From assembly GCF_032922745.1 (NCBI RefSeq), contig NZ_CP136693.1:2356001-2420000 (forward strand): a DNA stretch of 64,000 nucleotides, in the 5' to 3' direction. The notes under the pieces are model-generated. The model was not told the DNA's origin. It saw only the letters and a program-made list of their open reading frames with translations, and did no database searches. Position 1 is the first letter of the stretch. Each line of letters begins with the position of its first letter. Below, piece after piece: positions 51,088 through 58,553 of the stretch. This DNA comes from Marinobacter salarius (lineage in GTDB: Bacteria > Pseudomonadota > Gammaproteobacteria > Pseudomonadales > Oleiphilaceae). A program made the position numbers and the translations under genes.

Positions 51088-51113
51088 CAAGTTGAACGGA
51101 TCATGGCCGATAA
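51087..51113 (+). promoter_or_regulatory. Sigma-28 (FliA) promoter of parC-parP-cheW
   Basis: TCAAGTTG (51087-51094), an 11-base spacer and GCCGATAA (51106-51113) fit the consensus TAAAGTTT-N11-GCCGATAA; the -10 matches exactly. It lies about 100 bases before the parC start. Confidence 0.85.
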
Positions 51114-51212
51114 CACGGTAGGCGTGCGACGTTTCCGGAGCGGGTATTTCTGGAGAATCAGTGTGGTGACGAGGTTGGCGATGAATTTTGTGACGGATAT
51201 GGAGTGCACAGC

Positions 51213-52010
51213 GTGCGCATCTGGGCAGTAGCCAATCAAAAGGGCGGTGTGGGCAAAACCACATCGGTTGTCGCCCTAGGTGGCCTCTTGGCCGAGAGCG
51301 GCAAGCGCGTTCTGGTGGTCGACCTGGACCCTCACGGATCACTGACCAGCTGGTTCGGGTATGACCCGGACACCATTCCCCACAGTGTGTTCGATCTGTT
51401 CCAGCACCAGGGTAAAGTACCGGATGGTCTGCCGGCCCAGTTAATTACCGAAACCAGCTGTCCGGGGCTATCCCTGTTGCCGGCCAGCACAGCGCTGGCA
51501 ACTCTCGAACGGAGAATGGTCGGTGTTGAAGGCATGGGGCTGATTGTATCCCGGGCCCTGACCCAGTTGTGGGGCGATTTCGACTACGTCCTGCTGGACA
51601 ATACGCCCTCGCTGGGCGTGCTGATGGTGAACGCGCTTGCCGCTGCCCAGCATCTGATTATTCCGGTACAAACCGAATTCCTGGCCATCAAGGGCCTTGA
51701 ACGGATGCTGCACACGCTCACCATGATCATGCGCTCCCAGAAGAATCAGCTTTCCTACACCATCGTACCGACGCTGTTTGACCGGCGTACGCAAGCCTCG
51801 GTGAAGAGCCTTAACCAGTTGCGAAAGACCCACAGCGATACGCTCTGGCGTTTTGCCATTCCAGTGGACACCAAGTTCCGCGATGCCAGCCAGGCGGGGG
51901 TCACCCCATCGTCCATGGATGCTGAAACCCATGGTGTCCGGGGATATGCCCGCCTGCTGAGCGATCTACAGGAAATAACACGCTCGGTCGCGGAGCGTCG
52001 GCATGGCTGA
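51213..52010 (+). CDS. parC: ParC, ParA-like ATPase for polar chemotaxis arrays
   Basis: ParC is a MinD/ParA-type ATPase that helps bring chemotaxis arrays to the cell pole in Vibrio and Pseudomonas. The 265-residue protein has the deviant Walker A NQKGGVGKTTSVVAL, the switch VVDLDPHGSLTSWFG and LLDNTPSLGVLMVNAL. The start is GTG 51213, giving VRIWAVANQKGG, with GGAG eight bases upstream; a GTG at 51204 lies in frame but within that site. It is behind a FliA-type promoter and overlaps parP by eight bases. Confidence 0.9.
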   Translation: MRIWAVANQKGGVGKTTSVVALGGLLAESGKRVLVVDLDPHGSLTSWFGYDPDTIPHSVFDLFQHQGKVPDGLPAQLITETSCPGLSLLPASTALATLERRMVGVEGMGLIVSRALTQLWGDFDYVLLDNTPSLGVLMVNALAAAQHLIIPVQTEFLAIKGLERMLHTLTMIMRSQKNQLSYTIVPTLFDRRTQASVKSLNQLRKTHSDTLWRFAIPVDTKFRDASQAGVTPSSMDAETHGVRGYARLLSDLQEITRSVAERRHG

Positions 52011-52791
52011 CAAAAAAATGACACAGGTGGCGGACCCTGGCTCTGCCATTGCCAGCTATCTGGACGAACTGCTGCATACGGCGACAGATAGCGCTCTGCG
52101 TGAGGAACCGGAACCGCCAAAACCGGTGGCTCGTGAACGCACTCGCATCGCGCCGAAGCCTGCGCCCATTGTGGCTCGTCCGGTCGCGGAGGCGAAGTCT
52201 GAGTTGCGAAAGCCGGTAACACCGGCCCCGGTGGCGGAAAAAGCACCGGAGGTGGAGTCGCCCCCGGTTGAGCACAAACAGGCCGCCGATATTCCGTCGC
52301 CTCCTGAGGTGGAGCCCCCGGGGCGGCCGGAATGGTCAGACAAACCGTTCGAATGCCTGATCTTCACGGTGGCAGGGCTGCAGCTGGCAGTGCCGTTGAT
52401 ACTGCTCGGCGCCATTCATCGAATAGAAGAGCCGGTGAAGCCGATCCCCGGCAGCCCCCGCTGGTATATGGGCATGCGCCCGGACCAGGACCATAATCTC
52501 CGAGTGGTGGATACGGCGGAATGGATCATGGTGGGCCGGGTACCTGCGGACGCACGGGACAACTATCGCTTTGTGATTCGCCTGGACAGCAGTGAGTGGG
52601 GGTTGGCCTGTGACGATGTCGCGCAGTCGTTTACCCTGCAACCGGATGAAGTACGCTGGCGCACGGCCCGCAGCAAGCGGCCGTGGCTGGCGGGCACGGT
52701 CATTGACCATATGTGTGCGTTGATCGATGTGAAAACCATGGCGGACTTGCTGGTTCGCGCCGAGCGGGAGCACCACCTCGATCTGAGTTAG
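52003..52791 (+). CDS. parP: ParP-like CheW-domain protein for array localisation
   Basis: ParP links ParC to CheA and receptor arrays. The 262-residue protein has a long Pro/Glu/Ala-rich N-terminal region (about 25-110). A CheW-like domain follows (about 120-255, with FECLIFTVAGLQLAVPL and LACDDVAQSF). This combination and its overlap with parC match the Vibrio/Pseudomonas pair. ParP is reported to bind CheA through its CheW-like domain and the CheA linker region. Its N-terminal linker is probably disordered. Confidence 0.87.
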   Translation: MADKKMTQVADPGSAIASYLDELLHTATDSALREEPEPPKPVARERTRIAPKPAPIVARPVAEAKSELRKPVTPAPVAEKAPEVESPPVEHKQAADIPSPPEVEPPGRPEWSDKPFECLIFTVAGLQLAVPLILLGAIHRIEEPVKPIPGSPRWYMGMRPDQDHNLRVVDTAEWIMVGRVPADARDNYRFVIRLDSSEWGLACDDVAQSFTLQPDEVRWRTARSKRPWLAGTVIDHMCALIDVKTMADLLVRAEREHHLDLS

Positions 52792-52825
52792 CAATTTACG
52801 GTTACCGAATGAAACCGTGCTCTGC

Positions 52826-52853
52826 TGGCACGGTTTGTGCCCTTAACTATAGT
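52826..52853 (+). promoter_or_regulatory. Possible promoter region before cheW
   Basis: Three signals overlap here. TGGCACGGTTTGTGCC has GG and GC ten bases apart as in a sigma-54 site, though the -12 is GTGC not TTGC. TATAGT at 52848-52853 could be a sigma-70 -10. AAACCGTGC and GCACGGTTT form a nine-base hairpin starting at 52812. I cannot choose between promoter and hairpin roles. Confidence 0.3.
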
Positions 52854-52923
52854 ATTGGGCACTGATGATGAATTTTTGACGATCAGGTTGCCCGCCGGGC
52901 GGCCGAACAGGAGACACAAGGCT

Positions 52924-53412
52924 ATGGCATCCCCGAGCGGACAGCAAAATCAGGCCCAGGATGATCAGGTACTGCAGTATGTAACCTTCAGGCTGGATGA
53001 CGAAACCTATGGTATCGACGTCATGCAGATCCAGGAAGTGTTGCGATACACCGAGATCGCGCCGGTTCCAGGTGCCCCGGATTACGTTTTGGGCATCATC
53101 AACCTGCGAGGCAATGTGGTCACCGTTATTGACACCCGTCGTCGCTTTGGCCTGGCGGATGCGGAAGTAACAGATGCAACACGCATTGTGGTGATGGAGT
53201 CGTCCAACCAGGTGATGGGTATCCTGGTGGATTCGGTTGCCGAGGTGGTGTACCTGAAAGCCAGTGAAATCGAGACCGCGCCCAACGTGGGGAACGAGGA
53301 AAGCGCCAAGTTCATCCAGGGTGTGTGTAACAAGAACGGCGAACTGATCATATTGGTCGAGTTCGACAAGATGTTGTCAGACCACGAATGGGCTGAAATT
53401 TCCTCACTGTAA
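52924..53412 (+). CDS. cheW: CheW, chemotaxis coupling protein
   Basis: CheW couples receptors to CheA. The 162-residue protein has the usual double SH3-like fold, with LQYVTFRLDDETYGIDVMQIQEV (in part), VLGIINLRGNVVTVIDTRRRFGL (in part) and VEFDKMLS. The ATG at 52924 is preceded by a GGAGACACAAGG run. An in-frame upstream start at 52837 adds a tail not usual for CheW. A DUF2802 gene follows. Confidence 0.95.
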   Translation: MASPSGQQNQAQDDQVLQYVTFRLDDETYGIDVMQIQEVLRYTEIAPVPGAPDYVLGIINLRGNVVTVIDTRRRFGLADAEVTDATRIVVMESSNQVMGILVDSVAEVVYLKASEIETAPNVGNEESAKFIQGVCNKNGELIILVEFDKMLSDHEWAEISSL

Positions 53413-53480
53413 TGCCGGCTTTGGCCGGACAGCAGGCTGGATGGGCGCCCCGTGGTTTCAACTAACCGAGGACGTCCATC

Positions 53481-53873
53481 ATGTTTGCAGAAATCTCTTC
53501 CCTGGCCCCGTGGCTTCTGACAGCCGCTGCCCTGTGCCTACTGTTCGCCCAGGGTATGGTGCTACGCCGTGAAAACCGAAAACTTCGGGAGCAAATGAAA
53601 GAGCGCTGCGAAACCCTTGGCCGCGAGCTCCACGCAACAGCCAGTGGCAGTATGGGGGTTGGGCAGCGAGTGGTCACGTGCGAGCGCCAGCTTCATGAAT
53701 TGCGCGGCATGCTTGATGAAATGCGCCAGAACGATCCGTTGAGAATTTCCTACGATGAGGCCTCACGGTTAGTGGACCTGGGGGCGGATATCGAGGACCT
53801 GATGAATACCTGCGGTATTTCGCGGCCGGAAGCCGAACTGGTATCAGCGCTCCGTAAGCGCCAGGCGGCCTGA
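53481..53873 (+). CDS. DUF2802 family membrane-anchored protein
   Basis: A 130-residue protein with one N-terminal membrane helix (about 8-26) and a charged coiled-coil region (RRENRKLREQMKERCETLGREL in part). A C-terminal domain (about 85-125) contains EASRLVDLGADIEDLMNTCGISRPEAELV in part. DUF2802 genes follow cheW in Pseudomonas flagellar clusters. The role is unknown; the final segment resembles a helix-turn-helix but is short. It is convergent with the flhB-tail gene. Confidence 0.8.
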   Translation: MFAEISSLAPWLLTAAALCLLFAQGMVLRRENRKLREQMKERCETLGRELHATASGSMGVGQRVVTCERQLHELRGMLDEMRQNDPLRISYDEASRLVDLGADIEDLMNTCGISRPEAELVSALRKRQAA

Positions 53874-53890
53874 CCTAAGGGTTTATCCGT

Positions 53891-54193
53891 CTAATCTTCA
53901 CGGGGCCGTCCGACGTCCTCTGGCGTACGGCCCTGAAGATTGAAGGCAAAGGCGAGGATTTCAGCCACCACCCGGTAGAGTGTCTCCGGGATTTCGTCGT
54001 TCAATTCCAGTCGAGCCAGTATGCTGGCCAGCTCCGGATTTTCGTACAGCGGCACATTATGCTCACGGGCAATGCGGATGATTTCCTCCGCCAGTTCGTG
54101 GGTACCGCTCGCCGCAATGACTGGAGCCCGTTCGCCATCGTATTTCAGTGCCACCGCCGCCGGCGAATCTGTTTTCTGATGATCTTTGCTCAT
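53891..54193 (-). CDS. Stand-alone FlhB C-terminal-domain protein (FlhX-like)
   Basis: A 100-residue protein corresponding to the post-cleavage FlhB-CC part: SPAAVALKYDGERAPVIAASG aligns by eye with HYAVALKYDQKKMAAPIVVAKG of FlhB. The NPTH cleavage site and the membrane part are absent. Proteins of this type are annotated EscU/YscU/HrcU-like and in some bacteria can partly replace the FlhB-CC domain. It overlaps the fliK-like gene by four bases. The function here is unknown; interaction with the neighbouring FliK-like protein is a reasonable idea. Confidence 0.85.
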   Translation of the reverse strand: MSKDHQKTDSPAAVALKYDGERAPVIAASGTHELAEEIIRIAREHNVPLYENPELASILARLELNDEIPETLYRVVAEILAFAFNLQGRTPEDVGRPRED

Positions 54194-55563
54194 ACCCGCG
54201 TGTCCACCAGCCGGTGCTCAAGACGGGTGTTTGCACCCCTTGGTGTCCCTCGCCGGCACTCCAGGTCCACCACATCCAGGCCGATATCCGAAAGGCCCTT
54301 TCGTAATTGTGGCAGATCTTCCCGCACCTGACGCAGCGTGGACTGGTTCTCCGCCCACACCTGCGCAGACACCTGATCCTGCCGCAGTGATACATCAAAA
54401 TGCAGAGGACCGGCTTCGTCCAGGTCCATGGCCAGTGAAAGACGCCACTCCGTTGCCCGGGGGGTGCCAGAGGTTTTCTGGCCGCTGTCTGCCGGGTCCT
54501 GTTCGATTCGCAACTGGGCGATCCGTGGTTCGTTGTTGGGGTTGAGCCAGGGGAGCTCCAGCAGCATGGTTGATACCGGCGTTGGCGCCTCTGCCGTGGT
54601 CCGTGTGGAGAGTATCTGGCTGTGTAACTGATTTACGGTAATACGATTGAGCATGCCAGCCAGCAGCCTCAGCATTTGCCCAACCGTTGGTTCTGTAGAT
54701 CCCTGTGGTGGCGGAGGTGGAAACGTATTGGGAAACTGAAGCGGTGCCTGCACCAGTTCCGGACTTGCCAGCGGTGTAAAGCGGTTGAAGGCGTCGGGGC
54801 CGCTCCCCTGTTGTGCGAGCAGGGTGGTAATCACCCGGCCGATAGCCAGCTTGAGATCGGGTAGGGCAGCCTGGGGTGCTCTCGCCAGCCGCGATTCGGC
54901 GAACAGCCCGCTTTCCTCAACCCACTGCCGTAACTGGTTGGCCGCACCGGGTTGAGTTCCGGCGCCTGGCGTCAGTGACTGGCTGGAGGGCAGCCGTGAT
55001 ACCAGTTGTTCAATAGCCTGCCTCACCGGTTGGGGCAGTGGCTGTGACGGATTGTTGATGGGTGTTCCAGTGGGCACAACGCTGTCGGGTCTCGCACCGC
55101 CGGTGAGCGTTGTCAGAATTCTGGCAAGGCCAGCATCGATGGACTGCTGCCAGGGCAGGCGCTGCGCCAGCGCCCGGGAGATAGTGGTTTCCGGCGTCTG
55201 GGCCAGCTTGCCCATCAGTTGCAGTTCATTGCCAGCACGCATGACCTTGACCCAGTCACCGGTTTCCAGGGATGTGTCTCCGATGGCCGCCTGAACGGTC
55301 AGCGACTGGCCACGAATCTCCAACAACAATTGCGCGCCGGCGGAGGATTGTCGGTTGATCACGTCTGCCACCCGAGCGAGTGTTGCCTCGCGATTGGCAA
55401 GCTTGAGCTGGTCAAGCTGCACGCGGGCGGAAGCCGCGTCCAGCGCCGCCGAAGGTTGTCCGCCGGCTGGCCGCTGAACGATCGGCGCCGGCGACTCGGT
55501 TTTGGGTGGTGGTGTGGGGTTACCGTTTGGTAATTTCATTGCCACTGATTTGATGTCAGACAA
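54190..55563 (-). CDS. Second FliK-like hook-length control domain protein
   Basis: A 457-residue protein with a Pro/Gln/Ser/Ala-rich N-terminal region. The C-terminal part resembles the FliK Flg_hook domain (about 360-450, GPLHFDVSLRQDQVSAQVWAE in part, LRQVREDLPQLRKGLSDIGLDVVDLEC in part). The start is probably TTG 55563, with AGGAA six bases upstream; ATG 55539 is the alternative. It overlaps an FlhB-tail gene by four bases. The main fliK is at 29180-30412. This one may have a related measuring or switching role, or act on another structure. It is divergent from ccmA. Confidence 0.78.
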   Translation of the reverse strand: MSDIKSVAMKLPNGNPTPPPKTESPAPIVQRPAGGQPSAALDAASARVQLDQLKLANREATLARVADVINRQSSAGAQLLLEIRGQSLTVQAAIGDTSLETGDWVKVMRAGNELQLMGKLAQTPETTISRALAQRLPWQQSIDAGLARILTTLTGGARPDSVVPTGTPINNPSQPLPQPVRQAIEQLVSRLPSSQSLTPGAGTQPGAANQLRQWVEESGLFAESRLARAPQAALPDLKLAIGRVITTLLAQQGSGPDAFNRFTPLASPELVQAPLQFPNTFPPPPPQGSTEPTVGQMLRLLAGMLNRITVNQLHSQILSTRTTAEAPTPVSTMLLELPWLNPNNEPRIAQLRIEQDPADSGQKTSGTPRATEWRLSLAMDLDEAGPLHFDVSLRQDQVSAQVWAENQSTLRQVREDLPQLRKGLSDIGLDVVDLECRRGTPRGANTRLEHRLVDTRV

Positions 55564-55586
55564 GAGTATTCCTGAGGCGCTTTCGC

Positions 55587-55592
55587 TATAAT
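55587..55592 (+). promoter_or_regulatory. -10 box before ccmA
   Basis: A perfect TATAAT lies 81 bases before the ccmA start. No good -35 is seen at the usual distance, so the promoter is only partly supported. Confidence 0.4.
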
Positions 55593-55672
55593 ACGCCCCG
55601 CCGGTAAGTATTGCCTTTCCGAACGTCTGAACCCGCCGGGTCAGTAATGTGTACACCAGCTCTGGGGCCCCG

Positions 55673-56299
55673 ATGTCTGAGCCGTTACTACAGGCTGTTA
55701 ATCTGCAGTGTGAGCGTGATGACCGGATACTGTTCCGGGATCTTTCTGTCTCCATACTGCCCGGTACTCTGACCCGTGTCGAGGGGCCTAACGGCTCTGG
55801 CAAGACCACGTTGCTTAGAATTCTTGCCGGACTGAACGACAGTTACAGTGGTGACCTGCTCTGGCGGGGAAGGCCTCGTCATACCTACCGGGAAGAATTC
55901 CTCCGCAATATGCTCTACCTTGGCCATCGCCCGGGTATCAAGCCGTTGCTTACCCCCATGGAAAATCTCCGCGCCCTGATGGCCGGGCGTCGATATGTGG
56001 CCGATAAGATGCTCTGGCAGGCATTGGAAGGCACTGGCCTGGGTGGTTTCCAGAACGTACCCAGTCGTAATCTGTCCGCCGGACAGCAACGTCGGGTGGC
56101 GCTTGCCAGGTTACTGGTTGCGGATGAACCCCTGTGGATTCTGGATGAGATATTCACCGCCATTGATGTCCACGGTGTGGCTGCCCTCGAGCGATTGCTG
56201 GTGGAGCGGGTAGCCAGTGGCGGCGCGATCGTGGTGACCACACACCACGACCTTAATCTACCGTCGATGCACCGAATTACCCTGGGGGGGAAGTCATGA
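55673..56299 (+). CDS. ccmA: CcmA, ATPase of the heme-handling ABC complex
   Basis: CcmA powers release of holo-CcmE from the CcmC complex in cytochrome c maturation. The 208-residue protein has Walker A GPNGSGKTT, the signature LSAGQQRR and Walker B LWILDEIF. The ATG at 55673 gives MSEPLLQAVNL, typical of CcmA; an upstream in-frame start at 55649 is unlikely. It overlaps ccmB by four bases. It begins the ccmABCDEFGHI operon. Confidence 0.96.
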   Translation: MSEPLLQAVNLQCERDDRILFRDLSVSILPGTLTRVEGPNGSGKTTLLRILAGLNDSYSGDLLWRGRPRHTYREEFLRNMLYLGHRPGIKPLLTPMENLRALMAGRRYVADKMLWQALEGTGLGGFQNVPSRNLSAGQQRRVALARLLVADEPLWILDEIFTAIDVHGVAALERLLVERVASGGAIVVTTHHDLNLPSMHRITLGGKS

Positions 56300-57027
56300 C
56301 CATGGCCTCTGAAGCCGGGCTTCCTGTTCGTACACCGAAGGAGTCGGTAAGCGTATTGTCGGCCATGAAAGCGGTATTCTCGCGGGATCTGAAAACCGCC
56401 TTTCGCCAGCCCCAGGATCTGCTTAATCCGCTACTGTTTTTCGTCATGGTCGTAACGCTTTTCCCCCTCGGGGTTAGCCCCGAAGTATCATTCCTGCGGG
56501 AGGCGGGTAGCGGTATCCTGTGGGTTGCGGCCTTGCTGTCCGTGTTATTGTCGCTGGATCATCTTTTCCGTCATGATTTCGACGACGGCACGCTTGAGCA
56601 ACTGGTACTGCAGCCCCAGCCGCTGTTTTTACTGGTACTGGCGAAGTCACTGGCCCATTGGGTGCTCACTGGCCTGCCACTGGTGATGCTGGCGCCTGTT
56701 CTGGGGGTGATGGTGCATCTTGAGGGGAACTCTGTTGCCATTCTGTGTCTAACGCTGCTGATCGGAACACCGGTCCTCAGCTTGATCGGTTCCATTGGTG
56801 CGGCATTGACCCTCGGACTGAGATCGGCAGGCGTGCTCTTGTCCCTGCTGATCATTCCGCTGTACATTCCGGTGCTGATATTCGGCACAGGCACGGTGAT
56901 GGCTGCGTCTGAGAGCGCGCCGGTGGGTGGACAGCTCGCGTTGATGGGGGCGTTTCTGGTGTTGGCGCTGACACTGGCGCCGTTCGCATCGGCGGCGGCC
57001 CTGAGGATCAGTCTGTCCAACAGTTAA
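56296..57027 (+). CDS. ccmB: CcmB, membrane subunit of the CcmABCD complex
   Basis: A 243-residue protein with six membrane helices. It includes FSRDLKTAFRQPQDLLNPLLFFVMV (in part) and LDHLFRHDFDDGTLEQLVLQPQPL (in part), the usual CcmB signatures. It is the membrane partner of CcmA. The ATG at 56296 overlaps the ccmA stop. The N-terminus is about 20 residues longer than usual. Confidence 0.96.
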   Translation: MTMASEAGLPVRTPKESVSVLSAMKAVFSRDLKTAFRQPQDLLNPLLFFVMVVTLFPLGVSPEVSFLREAGSGILWVAALLSVLLSLDHLFRHDFDDGTLEQLVLQPQPLFLLVLAKSLAHWVLTGLPLVMLAPVLGVMVHLEGNSVAILCLTLLIGTPVLSLIGSIGAALTLGLRSAGVLLSLLIIPLYIPVLIFGTGTVMAASESAPVGGQLALMGAFLVLALTLAPFASAAALRISLSNS

Positions 57028-57048
57028 AGGTAAAAAGGTAACAACCTG

Positions 57049-57792
57049 ATGTGGCAAATTTTTCACAAGCTGGGGTCGCCAAAATGGTTCTTCGGCATTG
57101 CCTCAGCACTGATGCCCTGGCTGCTCGTGGTGGGGGCAGCCCTGTTGTTGACCGGTATTGTCTGGGGGGTGGTGTTTGCGCCACAGGATTACCTGCAGGG
57201 TAACAGTTACCGCATCATCTTCATTCACGTACCGTCTGCGTTTCTGGCCCAGTCGGTGTACATCATGATGGCCGTTGCGGCGCTGGTTACCCTGGTTTGG
57301 CGTATGAAACTGGCCGATGTTTTCGTCAAGGCCGTGGCACCGGTTGGTGCGGTGCTGACCTTTCTGGCCCTGTTTACCGGCGCGGTGTGGGGGAAACCCA
57401 CCTGGGGAACCTGGTGGATCTGGGATGCCCGGCTTACCTCGATGCTGATTCTGCTGTTTCTTTATTTTGGGGTGATGGCGCTGGGAGCGGCCATCTCCGA
57501 TGAGAAATCCTCGGCACGTGCCGTGGCCGTGCTGGTACTGGTGGGGGTGGTCAATATACCGATCATCAAGTATTCCGTGGAGTGGTGGAATACCCTGCAC
57601 CAGCCAGCGACGTTCAAGCTCACGGAAAAACCGAGTATGCCTGCGGAAATGTGGGTGCCCCTGTTGCTCTCGATATTGGGTCTTTATCTGATATTTGGCT
57701 GGCTCGCCTGTCTGCGCATGCAGACCGACATACTGGCGCGTGAAGGCCGCACACGCTGGGTAAAAGAACTGATTCAGGTACGGGAGAATTGA
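57049..57792 (+). CDS. ccmC: CcmC, heme delivery protein to CcmE
   Basis: CcmC holds heme for CcmE. The 247-residue protein has six membrane helices and the tryptophan-rich WWD motif WGTWWIWDARLTSMLIL with flanking His residues (IIFIHVPSA and WWNTLHQPAT) that bind heme. A ribosome-binding site GGTAAAAAGGTAACAACCTG precedes the ATG. ccmD follows after four bases. Confidence 0.97.
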   Translation: MWQIFHKLGSPKWFFGIASALMPWLLVVGAALLLTGIVWGVVFAPQDYLQGNSYRIIFIHVPSAFLAQSVYIMMAVAALVTLVWRMKLADVFVKAVAPVGAVLTFLALFTGAVWGKPTWGTWWIWDARLTSMLILLFLYFGVMALGAAISDEKSSARAVAVLVLVGVVNIPIIKYSVEWWNTLHQPATFKLTEKPSMPAEMWVPLLLSILGLYLIFGWLACLRMQTDILAREGRTRWVKELIQVREN

Positions 57793-57796
57793 CGCA

Positions 57797-58024
57797 ATGG
57801 CATTCGACTCATTTGGCGCTTTTCTGGCGATGGGCGGCCACGGCCCATATGTCTGGTCCTGTTATGCGGTGTTTTTCCTGCTGATGGGAGTCATGACGTG
57901 GTGGTCGCTGCGTCAGCGGCGGGTCGTGATCGCGCAACAGCGACGCCGCATGGCCCCCATTCCGTCGGCCGACGAGCGCCCAGCGGCGGCCAGCTTTACC
58001 CGAATTGAATCTTCACAAGACTGA
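57797..58024 (+). CDS. ccmD: CcmD, small subunit for holo-CcmE release
   Basis: A 75-residue protein with one membrane helix (about 16-35) and the family start FDSFGAFLAMGGHGPYVWSCY (in part). CcmD links CcmC with CcmE. It lies between ccmC and ccmE, as expected. Confidence 0.9.
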   Translation: MAFDSFGAFLAMGGHGPYVWSCYAVFFLLMGVMTWWSLRQRRVVIAQQRRRMAPIPSADERPAAASFTRIESSQD

Positions 58025-58038
58025 CTGGTAGATCAAAC

Positions 58039-58515
58039 ATGCACCCGATCCGAAAAAAACGGCTTATCATTGTCCTTTTTCTCCTTGTCGGGGTGTCGGT
58101 GGCCGTGGCCCTGACCACCTACGCGTTGCGGCAGAATATCAACCTGTTTTACGACCCGAGCCAGATTGCCGCCGGCGAAGCGCCGGTGGACGTTCGTATC
58201 CGTGCTGGCGGCATGGTGGAAGAAGGATCGGTCGAGCGTGATCCAGAGAGCCTGAAAGTGGAATTCAAGGTGACGGACTTTACGTCGTCGGTATTGGTTG
58301 AATACACCGGCATCCTGCCGGACCTGTTTGCTGAAGGGCAGGGCGTTGTCGCGATGGGACGGATGGACGGCAATGGCCGTTTTGTCGCGGACCAGGTGCT
58401 GGCAAAGCACGACGAGAATTATATGCCACCGGAAGTGAACGACGCCCTGGAAAAGGCCGCCGGCAAGCGGGCTGCCATGCCTGGGGGAATCGGTGAATCC
58501 AGCGCCGGTTACTAG
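58039..58515 (+). CDS. ccmE: CcmE, periplasmic heme chaperone
   Basis: CcmE carries heme covalently to CcmF. The 158-residue protein has an N-terminal anchor (about 8-30). The OB-fold domain follows, with heme-binding His124 and the tyrosine of HDENYMPPEV (Tyr128). The C-terminal tail is short and flexible. All key residues are present. Confidence 0.97.
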   Translation: MHPIRKKRLIIVLFLLVGVSVAVALTTYALRQNINLFYDPSQIAAGEAPVDVRIRAGGMVEEGSVERDPESLKVEFKVTDFTSSVLVEYTGILPDLFAEGQGVVAMGRMDGNGRFVADQVLAKHDENYMPPEVNDALEKAAGKRAAMPGGIGESSAGY

Positions 58516-58553
58516 CGTTGCTGGCCCACGTTTAAGAGAGTTGGAGAATCCTA

